NCBI RefSeq assembly: GCF_002025255.2
Contig: NZ_CP054587.1
Coordinates: forward strand, 310,001-374,000
DNA: 64,000 bases
Reading direction: 5' to 3'
DNA from: Halolamina sp. CBA1230
GTDB lineage: Archaea > Halobacteriota > Halobacteria > Halobacteriales > Haloferacaceae
The notes below the pieces were generated by a model. It was given only the letters and a program-made list of their open reading frames with translations, was not told where the DNA came from and searched no databases. This document shows positions 8,673 to 16,821 of this stretch, in pieces. The position numbers and the translations under genes are program-made. The first letter of the stretch is position 1. Each line of letters begins with the position of its first letter.

Positions 8673-8680
8673 CATATATG
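8673..8680 (+). promoter_or_regulatory. TATA box of the cold shock gene
   Basis: The self-complementary octamer CATATATG lies about 39 bases before the cspA ATG, predicting a ~13-base leader. Being palindromic, it could also be read toward the divergent regulator gene, 75 bases away. Confidence 0.5.
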
Positions 8681-8715
8681 TTCGAGCACCCGTAACGGGC
8701 ACGCTGGAGATAGCG

Positions 8716-8910
8716 ATGGCGACAGGCAAGGTTGCGTTCTTCAACGACACTGGCGGGTACGGCTTCATCGAGACCGAGGACGCGGACGACGACGTGTTCT
8801 TCCACATGGAGGACGTCGGCGGCCCCGACCTCGAGGAAGGGCAGGAGGTGGAGTTCGACATCGAACAGGCAGACAAGGGTCCGCGCGCCACGAACCTGAA
8901 GCGGCTGTAG
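8716..8910 (+). CDS. cspA: cold shock domain protein (CspA family)
   Basis: 64 residues forming a single OB-fold cold shock domain that binds single-stranded RNA or DNA. RNP1-like GYGFIE and RNP2-like VFFHM are both present, and the length is that of a standalone Csp. ATG 8716 (MATGKVAFFND) starts directly at the domain; the much longer upstream frame is antisense shadow of the regulator. It is expressed divergently from that regulator. The many Asp and Glu residues are ordinary for haloarchaea. Confidence 0.96.
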   Translation: MATGKVAFFNDTGGYGFIETEDADDDVFFHMEDVGGPDLEEGQEVEFDIEQADKGPRATNLKRL

Positions 8911-8923
8911 TCGGCGCCGCGGA

Positions 8924-8945
8924 GCGATCGATTTTTTCGATGCGC
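8924..8945. terminator. putative bidirectional terminator
   Basis: Between the convergent cspA and minus-strand 8946-9359 gene, ATCGA-TTTTT-TCGAT forms a small stem with an uninterrupted T6 (A6 on the other strand). A T-run just after a stop codon fits haloarchaeal termination. The short stem gives only modest support. Confidence 0.4.
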
Positions 8946-9359
8946 TCAGTCCAGATAGGCGACCGTGACCTCGTGGTCCGTTGCTGGCGGGAGCGTGATC
9001 CGGTCCCGGAGTCGCTCGTCGACGCGCTCGCGCCACCGCTCGACCGCTCGCTGGTGGGCTTCCCGGTGGCGGTCGAGGTCGTACTCGCCGGCCTCGCGGA
9101 GTCGGTCCTCGGTTTCGTCGACGTCCGGGAACGCCGGCGGGTCGGCGACGAACGTCGACGGCGGAACGTGAATCTCATCCTCGCCGGCGTCCTGGTGGGC
9201 GACGTGGAGGCGCGCACGCATCCGGCCGGAGAACGGGGCGACGACACGGAGAACGGTCGGCTCGCGGCCGCGCTCCCGGGCTTCGAACGCCGCGAGCACG
9301 TCGTCGCGGTGGACCGCCAGCGAACTGATCCGGCGGGCGTCCGTCGCCCCGTCGGTCAC
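8946..9359 (-). CDS. conserved haloarchaeal protein, unknown function
   Basis: 137 residues, acidic, no membrane segment. The N-terminal half looks beta-rich (SSLAVHRDDVLAAFEA, VLRVVAPFSGRMRARLHV). The C-terminal half is helical with a DLDRHREAHQRAVERWRERV stretch, and the protein ends in EVTVAYLD. I recognise it as a recurrent haloarchaeal family without known function. The GTG start at 9359 overlaps the TGA of the zinc-ribbon gene (GTGA), so the two are almost certainly co-translated. Confidence 0.75.
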   Translation of the reverse strand: MTDGATDARRISSLAVHRDDVLAAFEARERGREPTVLRVVAPFSGRMRARLHVAHQDAGEDEIHVPPSTFVADPPAFPDVDETEDRLREAGEYDLDRHREAHQRAVERWRERVDERLRDRITLPPATDHEVTVAYLD

Positions 9360-9472
9360 GTCGCGCGGCGCTGCCGGTCGAGTTCGCCGCCGCAGTCGGG
9401 ACAGGCTGCGCGGTAGGAGAGGTTACTCACCGTCCGGGCACACTCCGCACAGACGAACTGGGGACCGACCAT
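9356..9472 (-). CDS. zinc-ribbon microprotein (38 aa)
   Basis: ATG 9472 opens a 38-codon frame: MVGPQFVCAECARTV, then SNLSYRAACPDCGGELD and a basic end RQRRAT. Two knuckles, CAEC and CPDC, spaced 13 residues apart make a complete rubredoxin-like zinc ribbon. A TTTACC element lies about 29 bases upstream. The TGA overlaps the GTG of the downstream conserved gene. Such tiny zinc fingers are common and usually under-annotated in haloarchaea; some act in regulation, but no role can be assigned here. Confidence 0.8.
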   Translation of the reverse strand: MVGPQFVCAECARTVSNLSYRAACPDCGGELDRQRRAT

Positions 9473-9613
9473 CGAGTAGCTCTGGTGGCTCTATTGTGGT
9501 AAATGTTGGCATAGGTGTGCTACACTCCCTCACTCGCCGTTCTTCACGCGTCGGCCACAGGGTCGACGGCCGTTGCCAAAACCCTTAGCGCGCTCCCGCT
9601 CCGAGAACGGGTG

Positions 9614-10306
9614 ATGGGTGACGACGAGCCCCAGGCGGCCACGTGTCGTGTGGGGCAGCAGACGACCGACGGACACTCGACGGCGCCTCACGCCGCCTCG
9701 TTCGACTGTTTCGGTACCCTCGTCTACCTCCCACGCCCGAACTCCCCGGCCGCGGCGATCGCCGAGGAGCTGACGGCACAGGGTATCGAGCTCCCGGCGG
9801 ACTGGGCGGCGGCGTACACCGAACCCCATCTCGATCGAGCCGAGGGGGCCGAACTCTCGCTGCCGAACCACGCCCGCGCGGCGCTCTCCAGTCGCGGCGT
9901 GGACGCGCCACAGTCCGTCGTCGAGGCTGCCGTCCTCGACGCCTTCGACCGCGAAGCGGAGATACTGCCGGGCGCCGTCGAGACGCTCGACGCAGTCGAC
10001 ACCCGGGCCGGCGTGCTCTCGAACTGTTCGATCCCCGGACTCGTCCCGCGAACGCTCTCCCAGGTCGATCTGTTCGACCGGTTCGACACGGTCGTCACGA
10101 GCGTCGAGGTCGGCTGGCGCAAACCCCACCGGCGGGCGTTCGCGGCGGTCGCCGACGAGCTCGACGTCGCCGTCGACGCGCTCGTCCACGTCGGCGACAA
10201 CCGCGAGGCCGACGGTGGGATCGAGCGCTACGGCGGCCGCTACCGCCACGTCGACGGCGACCTGACGGGGCTTGCCGAGCGGCTTGCCGACGCCGTCACG
10301 GGGTAA
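9614..10306 (+). CDS. HAD superfamily hydrolase
   Basis: 230 residues with a Rossmannoid HAD fold. Motif I is degenerate: SFDCFGTLV keeps the first Asp but has Cys where most HADs have the second Asp, as in the haloacid-dehalogenase and some phosphatase groups. Motif II is LSNCS, the motif III Lys is in GWRKPHRRAF, and motif IV is HVGDNREAD. A helical cap lies between motifs I and II. ATG 9614 is 28 bases from CCCTTAGC, consistent with a leaderless start, so the extra N-terminal frame is discarded. Substrate unknown. Confidence 0.85.
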   Translation: MGDDEPQAATCRVGQQTTDGHSTAPHAASFDCFGTLVYLPRPNSPAAAIAEELTAQGIELPADWAAAYTEPHLDRAEGAELSLPNHARAALSSRGVDAPQSVVEAAVLDAFDREAEILPGAVETLDAVDTRAGVLSNCSIPGLVPRTLSQVDLFDRFDTVVTSVEVGWRKPHRRAFAAVADELDVAVDALVHVGDNREADGGIERYGGRYRHVDGDLTGLAERLADAVTG

Positions 10307-10363
10307 CGCCGGCGACGGCGCCGCGTGGGAACCACTAAGGCGCTGGCCCGCCCGAGTCGGCGC

Positions 10364-11602
10364 ATGACCGACGACCCCACCGGACCGCTCGAGGGCGTCA
10401 CCGTGCTCGACGCCTCGCGCGTGCTCGCCGGCCCGTTCTGCGGGATGCAGCTCGGCGACCTTGGCGCCGACGTGATCAAGGTCGAACGACCCGACGGCGG
10501 CGACCAGACCCGCCACTGGACCCCGCCCGCCTTCGGCGACGACGTTGCCTCCTACTACGCGAGCATCAACCGCAACAAGCGCTCGATCACGCTGAACCTC
10601 ACCACGGAGGACGGCCGTGAGGCGTTCCGCGACCTCGCAGCGGAGGCCGACGTGCTGCTCGAGAACTTCCGAGTCGGGAAGGCGGCGGAGTGGAACCTCG
10701 ACTACGAGACGCTCAGTGAGGCGAACCCGGGGCTGGTGTACTGCTCCATCACGGGGTACGGCCAGACCGGCCCGAAGGCCGAACGACCGGCGTACGACCT
10801 GATGATGCAGGCGGAGGGCGGGATGATGAGCATCACCGGCGAGGAGGGCCGCCCGCCCGTGCGGGTCGGCGTCGCCGTCGCCGACCTCGCGGCGGGGATG
10901 TACGCGACCCAGTCGGTGCTCGCGGCGCTGTTCCGTCGCGAGTTCGACGGCGGCGCGGACCGAGCAGGCGCGCCGGACGCCGAGAAATCCGGTGATCGGA
11001 TCGACGTCGCGCTGTTCGACGCGCTACTGGGCTGGCTCTCCTACATGGCGACCGACGCGTTCGCCTCCGGCGAGGCGCCAGAGCGGATGGGCTCGCGCCA
11101 CCCCAATATCGCGCCGTACCAGGCGTTCGAGGCCGCGGACGGCTACGTCGTCGTCGCCTGCGCGAGCCAGGCGATCTGGTACCGACTCTGCGAGGCGATC
11201 GACCGGCCGGACCTCGTGGAGGACTCGCGCTTCGAGACCAACGAGAAACGCGTCGACAACCGCGACGAACTGGAGTCGATCCTCACCGACGCGTTCGCCG
11301 ACAGGACCGTCGACCAGGTGGTCGACCTGCTCCGGACCAACGACGTGCCGGTCGGCCGGATCCGGGACGTGCTGGAGGCGTTCGACGACCCGCAGGCCGA
11401 GGCGCGGGGGATGCGTCAGCGCGTTACCCACCCGACCGCGGGCGAGATCGAACTGCCCGGGTCGCCGATGCAGTTCGCGGAGTACGCGGCAACGGCGCGG
11501 CGTCACCCGCCGCTACTTGGTGAGCACACCGAGGAGGTGCTGGCGGAGCTGGGGTACAGCGAGAACGAGATCGATCGACTGCGGGAGGAAGGCGCCGTCT
11601 GA
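10364..11602 (+). CDS. class III (CaiB/BaiF family) CoA transferase
   Basis: 412 residues. The family signatures are VLDASRVLAGPFCGMQLGDLG, VIKVERPDGGD, INRNKRSITLNL and the catalytic-Asp segment AYDLMMQAEGG, followed by SITGEEGRPPVRVG. ATG 10364 is 27 bases from a CACTAAGGC element, so it is probably leaderless. It is clearly a paralogue of the enzyme at 2353-3630 (same C-terminal LGYxExExxRLREEGAV end) but stands alone rather than in the importer operon. Acyl specificity cannot be told from the sequence. Confidence 0.9.
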   Translation: MTDDPTGPLEGVTVLDASRVLAGPFCGMQLGDLGADVIKVERPDGGDQTRHWTPPAFGDDVASYYASINRNKRSITLNLTTEDGREAFRDLAAEADVLLENFRVGKAAEWNLDYETLSEANPGLVYCSITGYGQTGPKAERPAYDLMMQAEGGMMSITGEEGRPPVRVGVAVADLAAGMYATQSVLAALFRREFDGGADRAGAPDAEKSGDRIDVALFDALLGWLSYMATDAFASGEAPERMGSRHPNIAPYQAFEAADGYVVVACASQAIWYRLCEAIDRPDLVEDSRFETNEKRVDNRDELESILTDAFADRTVDQVVDLLRTNDVPVGRIRDVLEAFDDPQAEARGMRQRVTHPTAGEIELPGSPMQFAEYAATARRHPPLLGEHTEEVLAELGYSENEIDRLREEGAV

Positions 11603-11629
11603 ACCGCGGTTCGGGGGCGAACGCGACTC

Positions 11630-12115
11630 TCATTCTTCTTCTTCGTCGTTGTCGTCTTCGTCGCTACTGTTGGTCCCGTTCGTGTTGCACGTCGACTTCT
11701 CTTCGACCTCTACAGTCACGGTGGCGTCGAGCCCGTCGGTCACGACGACCGTCACCACCTCGTCGCCGAACGCGTTGAACGTGTCCCGATCGCCGGAATC
11801 GATACTCCTGCCGAACTGCTTCTCCTTCTCGCTCGAGTGTGCGGAGTCGCCCGCGGCGATCTTCTCGACGGTGAAGCTATCGGAGAACTGGTTCGTGACG
11901 GTGACGCGCACTGGGTTCGCGCCGTTTCCGTTCTCGTTCCCGTTCCCGTTGCTCTTCTCGCAGACGGAGACACCCACGTACGCGTTCTCGGAGTCGACGA
12001 CGTTGATGGAGACGCCACGGTCGGCGCTGACGCTCGTGAAACCGAAGCTGCCGGTAACGAGCATCGTCGCGGCGAGGACCGCGAACAGTACGCTGACCGT
12101 GCGTCGGGGGTTCAT
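11630..12115 (-). CDS. secreted protein of the SipW-associated (DUF1102-like) type, acidic tail
   Basis: 161 residues. The N-terminal signal/anchor is MNPRRTVSVLFAVLAATMLV, followed by GSFGFTSVSADRGVSINVV and then AYVGVSV, a pattern I associate with haloarchaeal proteins processed by SipW-like peptidases. A beta-sandwich-like region follows, with an Asn/Gly spacer (NGNGNENGNG), a VTVEVEEKSTC stretch and a C-terminal run of Ser, Asp and Glu ending EEEE. ATG 12115 overlaps the stop of the upstream regulator as ATGA. Likely a small exported beta-rich surface or matrix subunit; that role is inferred. Confidence 0.75.
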   Translation of the reverse strand: MNPRRTVSVLFAVLAATMLVTGSFGFTSVSADRGVSINVVDSENAYVGVSVCEKSNGNGNENGNGANPVRVTVTNQFSDSFTVEKIAAGDSAHSSEKEKQFGRSIDSGDRDTFNAFGDEVVTVVVTDGLDATVTVEVEEKSTCNTNGTNSSDEDDNDEEEE

Positions 12116-12759
12116 TCTTTCCTGAGCTCGGGGGGCTTGTCGGACTCGCCGATACGCTGGCCACGTGCGAAGTACGTGTGGGCGACGGCGGAGACGGCGA
12201 ACATCGCGGTGATCGCGGTGGCCCACGCGGCGTCCGGGAACAGCACGAACGGCCACGCGTCGAGCCACACGGAAGCCGTGAGCGCGGCGGCGACGCCGGA
12301 GAGCCCGAGGTAGTAGACACTCCAGGGGATCTCGTTCCCCTGGACGACCTCCATGTACACCTCGATATCGTTGAGGGAGGCGGTCGGCTCGACCACCCCC
12401 CGGTTCTTGTTGAACTCGACGATCCCGGCGTCGTCCATCATCGGCAGGTGTGACTGCTGGAGCGCTGTGTACACTCGCTTGCGCTCCTCGTACGACACCT
12501 CCTCGACGTCGACGTCGTACTCCCAGGCGGCCACCTGCTCGGCGACGTCACCGATCTCAGCGGCGCCATCCGTCGCCTCCAGCGCGTGGACCGCGTACCG
12601 ACGACGACGGTTCGATAGCACCTCGAACAGTTCGTCGTCGGAGAGGCTCGGCGACTGCTCGCCCTCAACCGGATCCGTGGTCACGTCGCCGGCAGCCTCC
12701 CCTTGCTGCTGGCGCGGAGTTGTGGATGACACATCGAGAGTGTTAGCACAGTGGCACAT
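12112..12759 (-). CDS. DUF7344-type HTH regulator with two C-terminal membrane helices
   Basis: 215 residues from ATG 12759. The region LSDDELFEVLSNRRRRYAVH to about residue 135 is the winged-helix-like DUF7344 domain (RVYTALQQSHLPMMDDAGIV is its recognition part), a haloarchaeal family. Two membrane helices follow (YLGLSGVAAALTASVWL and AWATAITAMFAVSAVAH), so it is probably a membrane-anchored regulator. TTAAACTATA lies 12-20 bases upstream of the ATG, close for a TATA box, so the GTG at 12732 could instead be the start. It is translationally coupled to the secreted protein gene and likely controls this surface cluster. Confidence 0.82.
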   Translation of the reverse strand: MCHCANTLDVSSTTPRQQQGEAAGDVTTDPVEGEQSPSLSDDELFEVLSNRRRRYAVHALEATDGAAEIGDVAEQVAAWEYDVDVEEVSYEERKRVYTALQQSHLPMMDDAGIVEFNKNRGVVEPTASLNDIEVYMEVVQGNEIPWSVYYLGLSGVAAALTASVWLDAWPFVLFPDAAWATAITAMFAVSAVAHTYFARGQRIGESDKPPELRKE

Positions 12760-13256
12760 AAAGCCATTGTATAGTTTAACAGACCAGTAGGACCACTGTA
12801 ATTCGCTCGAGCGACGAATATGGGGTATTTGGGAGCTAAAACCGAAGATTTCTGAATAGCGTTCTTGGAAGGTAATATGATACAAACGCGCTGACGCCGC
12901 CTGATATCGGGGGGTCAGGACGGGATTGTTGTATCGAAACGGGAGTTCAGGAAACGTCTGACGCGTATTCCTTTTCTGATAGTTTCGGTCGGCCGCTGTT
13001 CCGGGGTCCGCCCTGATCCCTGGATCGACCAGTTCGATCACGTCGAGCGCCGAACACCGAACCCTCCCCGGGTACGTCGATGGGTGACGCCAACCGATGT
13101 TTCTGGACGGGTCTGCCGACTACCGGACGCCTCGATCCGCGGGAAACCGCAGCGACAGGCTCCCCCTGAACCGACTCAGAGGTGCCAATACTACGGTACT
13201 TGCTGTTCAAAGACAGGTCACGCTCGGTCCACGTAGCTACACGAGCATGATCGATA
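12760..13256. other. 497-bp divergent intergenic region, no gene seen
   Basis: Separates the minus-strand regulator from the plus-strand surface protein. The part nearest the regulator (about 12765-12890) is noticeably AT-rich and holds TTAAACTATA on the minus strand and GGTAATATGATAC on the plus strand as possible TATA elements. I find no convincing ORF, tRNA or repeat here. The reading frames that cross it are Arg/Ser-rich shadows. Confidence 0.5.
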
Positions 13257-14696
13257 GTGAACCGCCGAACGCTCACCCTCGTCGTCGCACTCGTCCTCGC
13301 GGGAACGCTCACGTTCCCGTCGGCAGCAGCGCCGCTGTTCGACGGTCCCGTAGACAGCCTCGGCAGCGACGTGTCGCTCGCGCCGAGCAGCGACTACACG
13401 TATCTCGACGCCGACGACGAGCTGGTCGTCGACCTCTCGGCGTCGAACCCCCACCTCGACGGCGAGGGGGTCAACCCCGATAGCCGGACGACGATCGACG
13501 ACGTGTTCCGGGTTCAGTACAACGGCTCCCAGTACGCACACGTCTGGCTGACTCACGGCTCCGACACGGTGACGTTCGCCGTCGACGGCGAGCCGATCCA
13601 GTCGCAGGCGACCAACGTGACGCTGGCCCCCAACGAGTCCGTCTCCGTCTCGATGACCGTCGACACGACCGACGGCGTCGACGGCGGCCTCGTCGACGGC
13701 ATCACCGTCCACTCGCGGGTGGCAGAACCCGAGCCGGAAGCGACCGTCGAGGAAACCGGGGAGTTCGGCGCCGCCACGCAGTCCGTCGCGCCGACCGAGG
13801 GCTCACGGCGGTTCACCGCGCTCAGCACGGAGCCGGGTCAGCCCGTCGAGTTCGGGGCCGCCCCCCTCGAACTCGATCGTGTCGGCGAGGCGACGCTCAC
13901 CTTCGACGGGCTCTCGGCGACGAGCCCGAACCGGTCGTTCTCGGTGACCGCCGACACTACGGGAACGGGGGCGGCGCGGTCGCTAGTCGTCGACGCCGGC
14001 GCCGAGCCGCTTGGCGCGGTACGGATGACCGTGACCGAGGGGAACGTCTCCCGGGCCACGATGCGGTTCAGCGTCTCGGAGTCGTACTTCGAGAGCCGTG
14101 GCGTCGACCTCGCGAACCTCACGGTGTACCGCCACTCGGACGGCGAACTCTCACAGCTCCCCGTCACGGCGACGGGGGAACGCGACGGCCGGCTGACGTT
14201 CGAGGCGGAGACGCCCGGCTTCTCGACGTTCGTCGTCGCCGCCCAGCGACCGCGGCTCGAACTGGCGGACACGATAGTTGAGCCGACCACCGTCGCACCC
14301 GGCGAGGCCGTCGCGGTGAACGCCACCGTCGCGAACACCGGCACGGCGGCCGGCGAGCGAACCGTGGCGGTGGCCGTCGACGGGACCGTCGTCGCCGAAC
14401 GGACGGTCAGGGTACAGGCCGGCGAGAACGAGACGGTCTCCGTCCCGGTCGTCCGGAACGAGACCGGCGAGTACGCGGTCAGCGTCGACGACACCGACGC
14501 CGGGACGTTCAGCGTCGCCGCCGAGAGCACCGCGACGCCGGCATCGAACGACGACACCCCGTCGACGGATCGAGCCACCGAGACCCCGATCGGCGAAGCC
14601 AGCGGGTTCGGACTCCGCCCGCTGGCCGGCCTGCTGGGGCTGCTGATCGCCGTCGCCGCGACGCTGATGCTGGCCCGGCGGACGCCGCGGCCCTGA
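13257..14696 (+). CDS. secreted surface protein: DUF1102-like, PGF-pre-PGF-like and CARDB-like domains
   Basis: 479 residues. GTG 13257 gives a signal peptide (MNRRTLTLVVALVLAGTLTF). A DUF1102-like domain follows (ELVVDLSASNPHLDGEGVN, TIDDVFRVQYNGSQ). Around residues 200-330 is a PGF-pre-PGF-like domain with ATMRFSVSESYFESRGVDL and ETPGFSTFVVAA. Residues ~335-420 form a CARDB-like beta domain (VTVEPTTVAPGEAV-type). After a Thr/Ser-rich stalk one C-terminal helix ends in ARRTPRP. Probably an exported membrane-anchored surface protein and a substrate of the nearby peptidases. That relation is inferred from clustering. Confidence 0.8.
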   Translation: MNRRTLTLVVALVLAGTLTFPSAAAPLFDGPVDSLGSDVSLAPSSDYTYLDADDELVVDLSASNPHLDGEGVNPDSRTTIDDVFRVQYNGSQYAHVWLTHGSDTVTFAVDGEPIQSQATNVTLAPNESVSVSMTVDTTDGVDGGLVDGITVHSRVAEPEPEATVEETGEFGAATQSVAPTEGSRRFTALSTEPGQPVEFGAAPLELDRVGEATLTFDGLSATSPNRSFSVTADTTGTGAARSLVVDAGAEPLGAVRMTVTEGNVSRATMRFSVSESYFESRGVDLANLTVYRHSDGELSQLPVTATGERDGRLTFEAETPGFSTFVVAAQRPRLELADTIVEPTTVAPGEAVAVNATVANTGTAAGERTVAVAVDGTVVAERTVRVQAGENETVSVPVVRNETGEYAVSVDDTDAGTFSVAAESTATPASNDDTPSTDRATETPIGEASGFGLRPLAGLLGLLIAVAATLMLARRTPRP

Positions 14697-14738
14697 TCTG
14701 GAGGTAGCCTTTTGCCGTTCAACAACGACCGCTGACGT

Positions 14739-15587
14739 ATGGATCGACCGGACGGCTCCTTCTTCGCGGCGCTGCGTGCGGCCGTCCGGCTCCGGGACTG
14801 CCTCGTGCTGGCGGTCGTGCCCGCGTTCGCCGTCGTCGCCTTCGCGCTGCCGGTCGCGCGCCGCGAGTCGCTCGCGTTCGCGTACCGCGATCCGTCGCTG
14901 GTCACCGCCTACACCGCGCAGTTCGTCCACTTCGATATCGCCCATCTCGCGGCGAACGTGCTCGGCTACGTGTTAGTCGCGGGGTTCGGCTACGCCCTCG
15001 CGGCGCTCGCTGGCTACCGGCGGCTGTTCGGCGTCGCCGCGGTAACGTACCTGCTGGCGTTCCCGCCGGCGCTGTCGTGGCTGAACCTCGCGATCCCCCG
15101 GAACGCCGTTGGCTACGGGCTGTCGGGGCTAAACATGGCGTTCGCCGGCCTGCTCGCGCTCGTGCTCGTCGCGTACGCGGGCCGGCTGGACGATCGAGTT
15201 CGCGTCCGGCACGCCCCCGGCCTGTTCTTCGCGGTCGTAGCGCTGATCGCGCTGCTCGCGCCACGGAACGGCGGCGTTCCGGGCGTCGGTGCCGCGAGCG
15301 CGCTCGTCGCCGTCGGCTACGTGGTCTCGGCACGGCGTTGGGCCGCCGGCCGTTCGCGTGGTGGGAGCGTTCCCCTCCACCGCCGTGCCGGCTGGTTCGA
15401 CGCGCTGGTGCTCGGCGTCGTCACGCTGTTCGGCTACCAGTTCGTCGGGTTCGCGAGCCTCGCGATCCACGACGGGATCGTGAACGTTTACGTCCATCTC
15501 CTGGGTTTCTGTCTGGGGTTCATCGTCCCCTACACCGCGCTCGCGGCCGGCGTCGTCGACGCCGACCGAGGGTTTTTGTCAGACTAA
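14739..15587 (+). CDS. rhomboid-family intramembrane serine protease (putative)
   Basis: 282 residues with six or seven membrane helices. Rhomboid landmarks appear in order: an H-rich second helix, HFDIAHLAANVLGY (HxxHLxxN pattern); a GxSG nucleophile motif, GYGLSGLNMAF; and a late helix with a His followed by spaced Gly, VHLLGFCLGF. Thus the Ser/His dyad looks intact, although the family is divergent. The start ATG 14739 is 26 bases from AGCCTTTTGCC. It lies between the surface protein and signal peptidase genes, suggesting that both proteases act on exported membrane proteins. Proteolytic activity is untested. Confidence 0.72.
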   Translation: MDRPDGSFFAALRAAVRLRDCLVLAVVPAFAVVAFALPVARRESLAFAYRDPSLVTAYTAQFVHFDIAHLAANVLGYVLVAGFGYALAALAGYRRLFGVAAVTYLLAFPPALSWLNLAIPRNAVGYGLSGLNMAFAGLLALVLVAYAGRLDDRVRVRHAPGLFFAVVALIALLAPRNGGVPGVGAASALVAVGYVVSARRWAAGRSRGGSVPLHRRAGWFDALVLGVVTLFGYQFVGFASLAIHDGIVNVYVHLLGFCLGFIVPYTALAAGVVDADRGFLSD

Positions 15588-15608
15588 CTCCACCCCTCTC
15601 GTGACCGG

Positions 15609-16772
15609 ATGACTCCTCGACGATTCCTGACGATCAGTGCGGAGGTGGCCGTGGCGCTGATCGTCGCCTCCCTGCTGCTCGGGCAGGTGCTCGGGACGCC
15701 CGTGCTGCTGGGGTACGTCGAGACCGGGAGCATGGAGCCGACGCTCGAACCGGGCGACGGGTTCGTCGCGATCCCGGACGCCGTCGCGGGCGACGTCGAG
15801 GAGGGCGACGTGATCGTGTTCCGCGCCGAGGAGCTTCAGGGCGGGGGGTTGACGACCCACCGCGTCGTCGGGGAGACCGAACGGGGGTACGTCACACAGG
15901 GAGACGCGAACCCGTTCACCGATCAGGACGGCGACGAGCCGCCGGTGAAGGAGGGGCAGATCGTCGCGAAGGCGCTCCAGATCGGCGGCAGCGTTGTCGT
16001 GATCCCGAATCTCGGGACGGTGGTCACGGGGCTCCAGAGCTCCTTCGGCGCGATCCAGCAGCGCCTCGCGGTGCTCACCGGCTCGCGGGCGCTGCTCGGC
16101 ACGCAGGGGATCGCGTACGTCCTGCTGGGGCTGTCGGCGCTCCTCTACCTCTACGATCTCGTTGTCGGCGGCGGGAAGCTCCGGGATCGAGAGCGCGATC
16201 GTGACCGTGATCAGGGGATCTCCCCGGAGCTGGTCGTCGCCTTGCTCGCCGCGGTACTCGTGGCGTCGGCGACGGCGGCGATGGTCGTGCCGGCCGGCAC
16301 CCAGCAGTTCGGCGTCGTGAGCGCCGAGTTCGCCTCGGAGAATCCGACGGTGATCCAGCAGGGCGAGTCGTCGACGATCCCCTACACCGTCCCCAACGCC
16401 GGTCTGATCCCGGTCGTGGCCTACCTCGAACCGGGGAGCGAGGGAGTCGCGGTCTCACCCGAGCGCGTCCGGGTCGCCGGCAGGGGGGAGGCCACCGTCG
16501 ACATGACGCTGTCGGCGCCCGACGAGACGGGGTACTACCGTCGGTTCGTCACCGAACACCGCTATCTCGCGGTACTCCCCGGCGATATGATCGACGCGCT
16601 GTACGAGACCCACCCGTGGCTCCCGATCGTCGTCATCGACGCCGGCCTCGCGGGCGGGGTCGCACTGCTGGGGCTGCTGGTGATGGGTGGCCGCCGTGTC
16701 AGAGTCCGGAAACGCGAGTCCCGGCACGATCGGTCGACTTGGCACCGGCTGCTCCGGTATCTCACGCGATGA
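15609..16772 (+). CDS. signal peptidase I, archaeal SipW-like, with C-terminal extension
   Basis: 387 residues. The S26B catalytic parts are visible: nucleophile Ser in TGSMEPTLEPGD (about residue 41), His in TTHRVVG replacing the bacterial Lys, and Asp in TQGDANPFTD. One N-terminal helix anchors it. After helices near 175-190 and 215-235 comes an unusual ~120-residue extracellular beta domain (SAEFASENPTVIQQGESSTI) and a final helix before a basic tail. Ordinary haloarchaeal Sec11 proteins are shorter, so this is a specialised peptidase, probably for its neighbours. AGACTAACTCC overlapping the rhomboid gene's stop is a possible TATA element. Confidence 0.88.
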   Translation: MTPRRFLTISAEVAVALIVASLLLGQVLGTPVLLGYVETGSMEPTLEPGDGFVAIPDAVAGDVEEGDVIVFRAEELQGGGLTTHRVVGETERGYVTQGDANPFTDQDGDEPPVKEGQIVAKALQIGGSVVVIPNLGTVVTGLQSSFGAIQQRLAVLTGSRALLGTQGIAYVLLGLSALLYLYDLVVGGGKLRDRERDRDRDQGISPELVVALLAAVLVASATAAMVVPAGTQQFGVVSAEFASENPTVIQQGESSTIPYTVPNAGLIPVVAYLEPGSEGVAVSPERVRVAGRGEATVDMTLSAPDETGYYRRFVTEHRYLAVLPGDMIDALYETHPWLPIVVIDAGLAGGVALLGLLVMGGRRVRVRKRESRHDRSTWHRLLRYLTR

Positions 16773-16821
16773 CGGTTCGTTTCGAACGACCAATAGGTCT
16801 ATGTAACGGCATCCCACAGGG

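Noticed and set aside
6766-8676. Long plus-strand frame ahead of cspA
   Set aside because: Antisense to the binding protein and the Bat-type regulator; the cold shock domain starts only at 8716.
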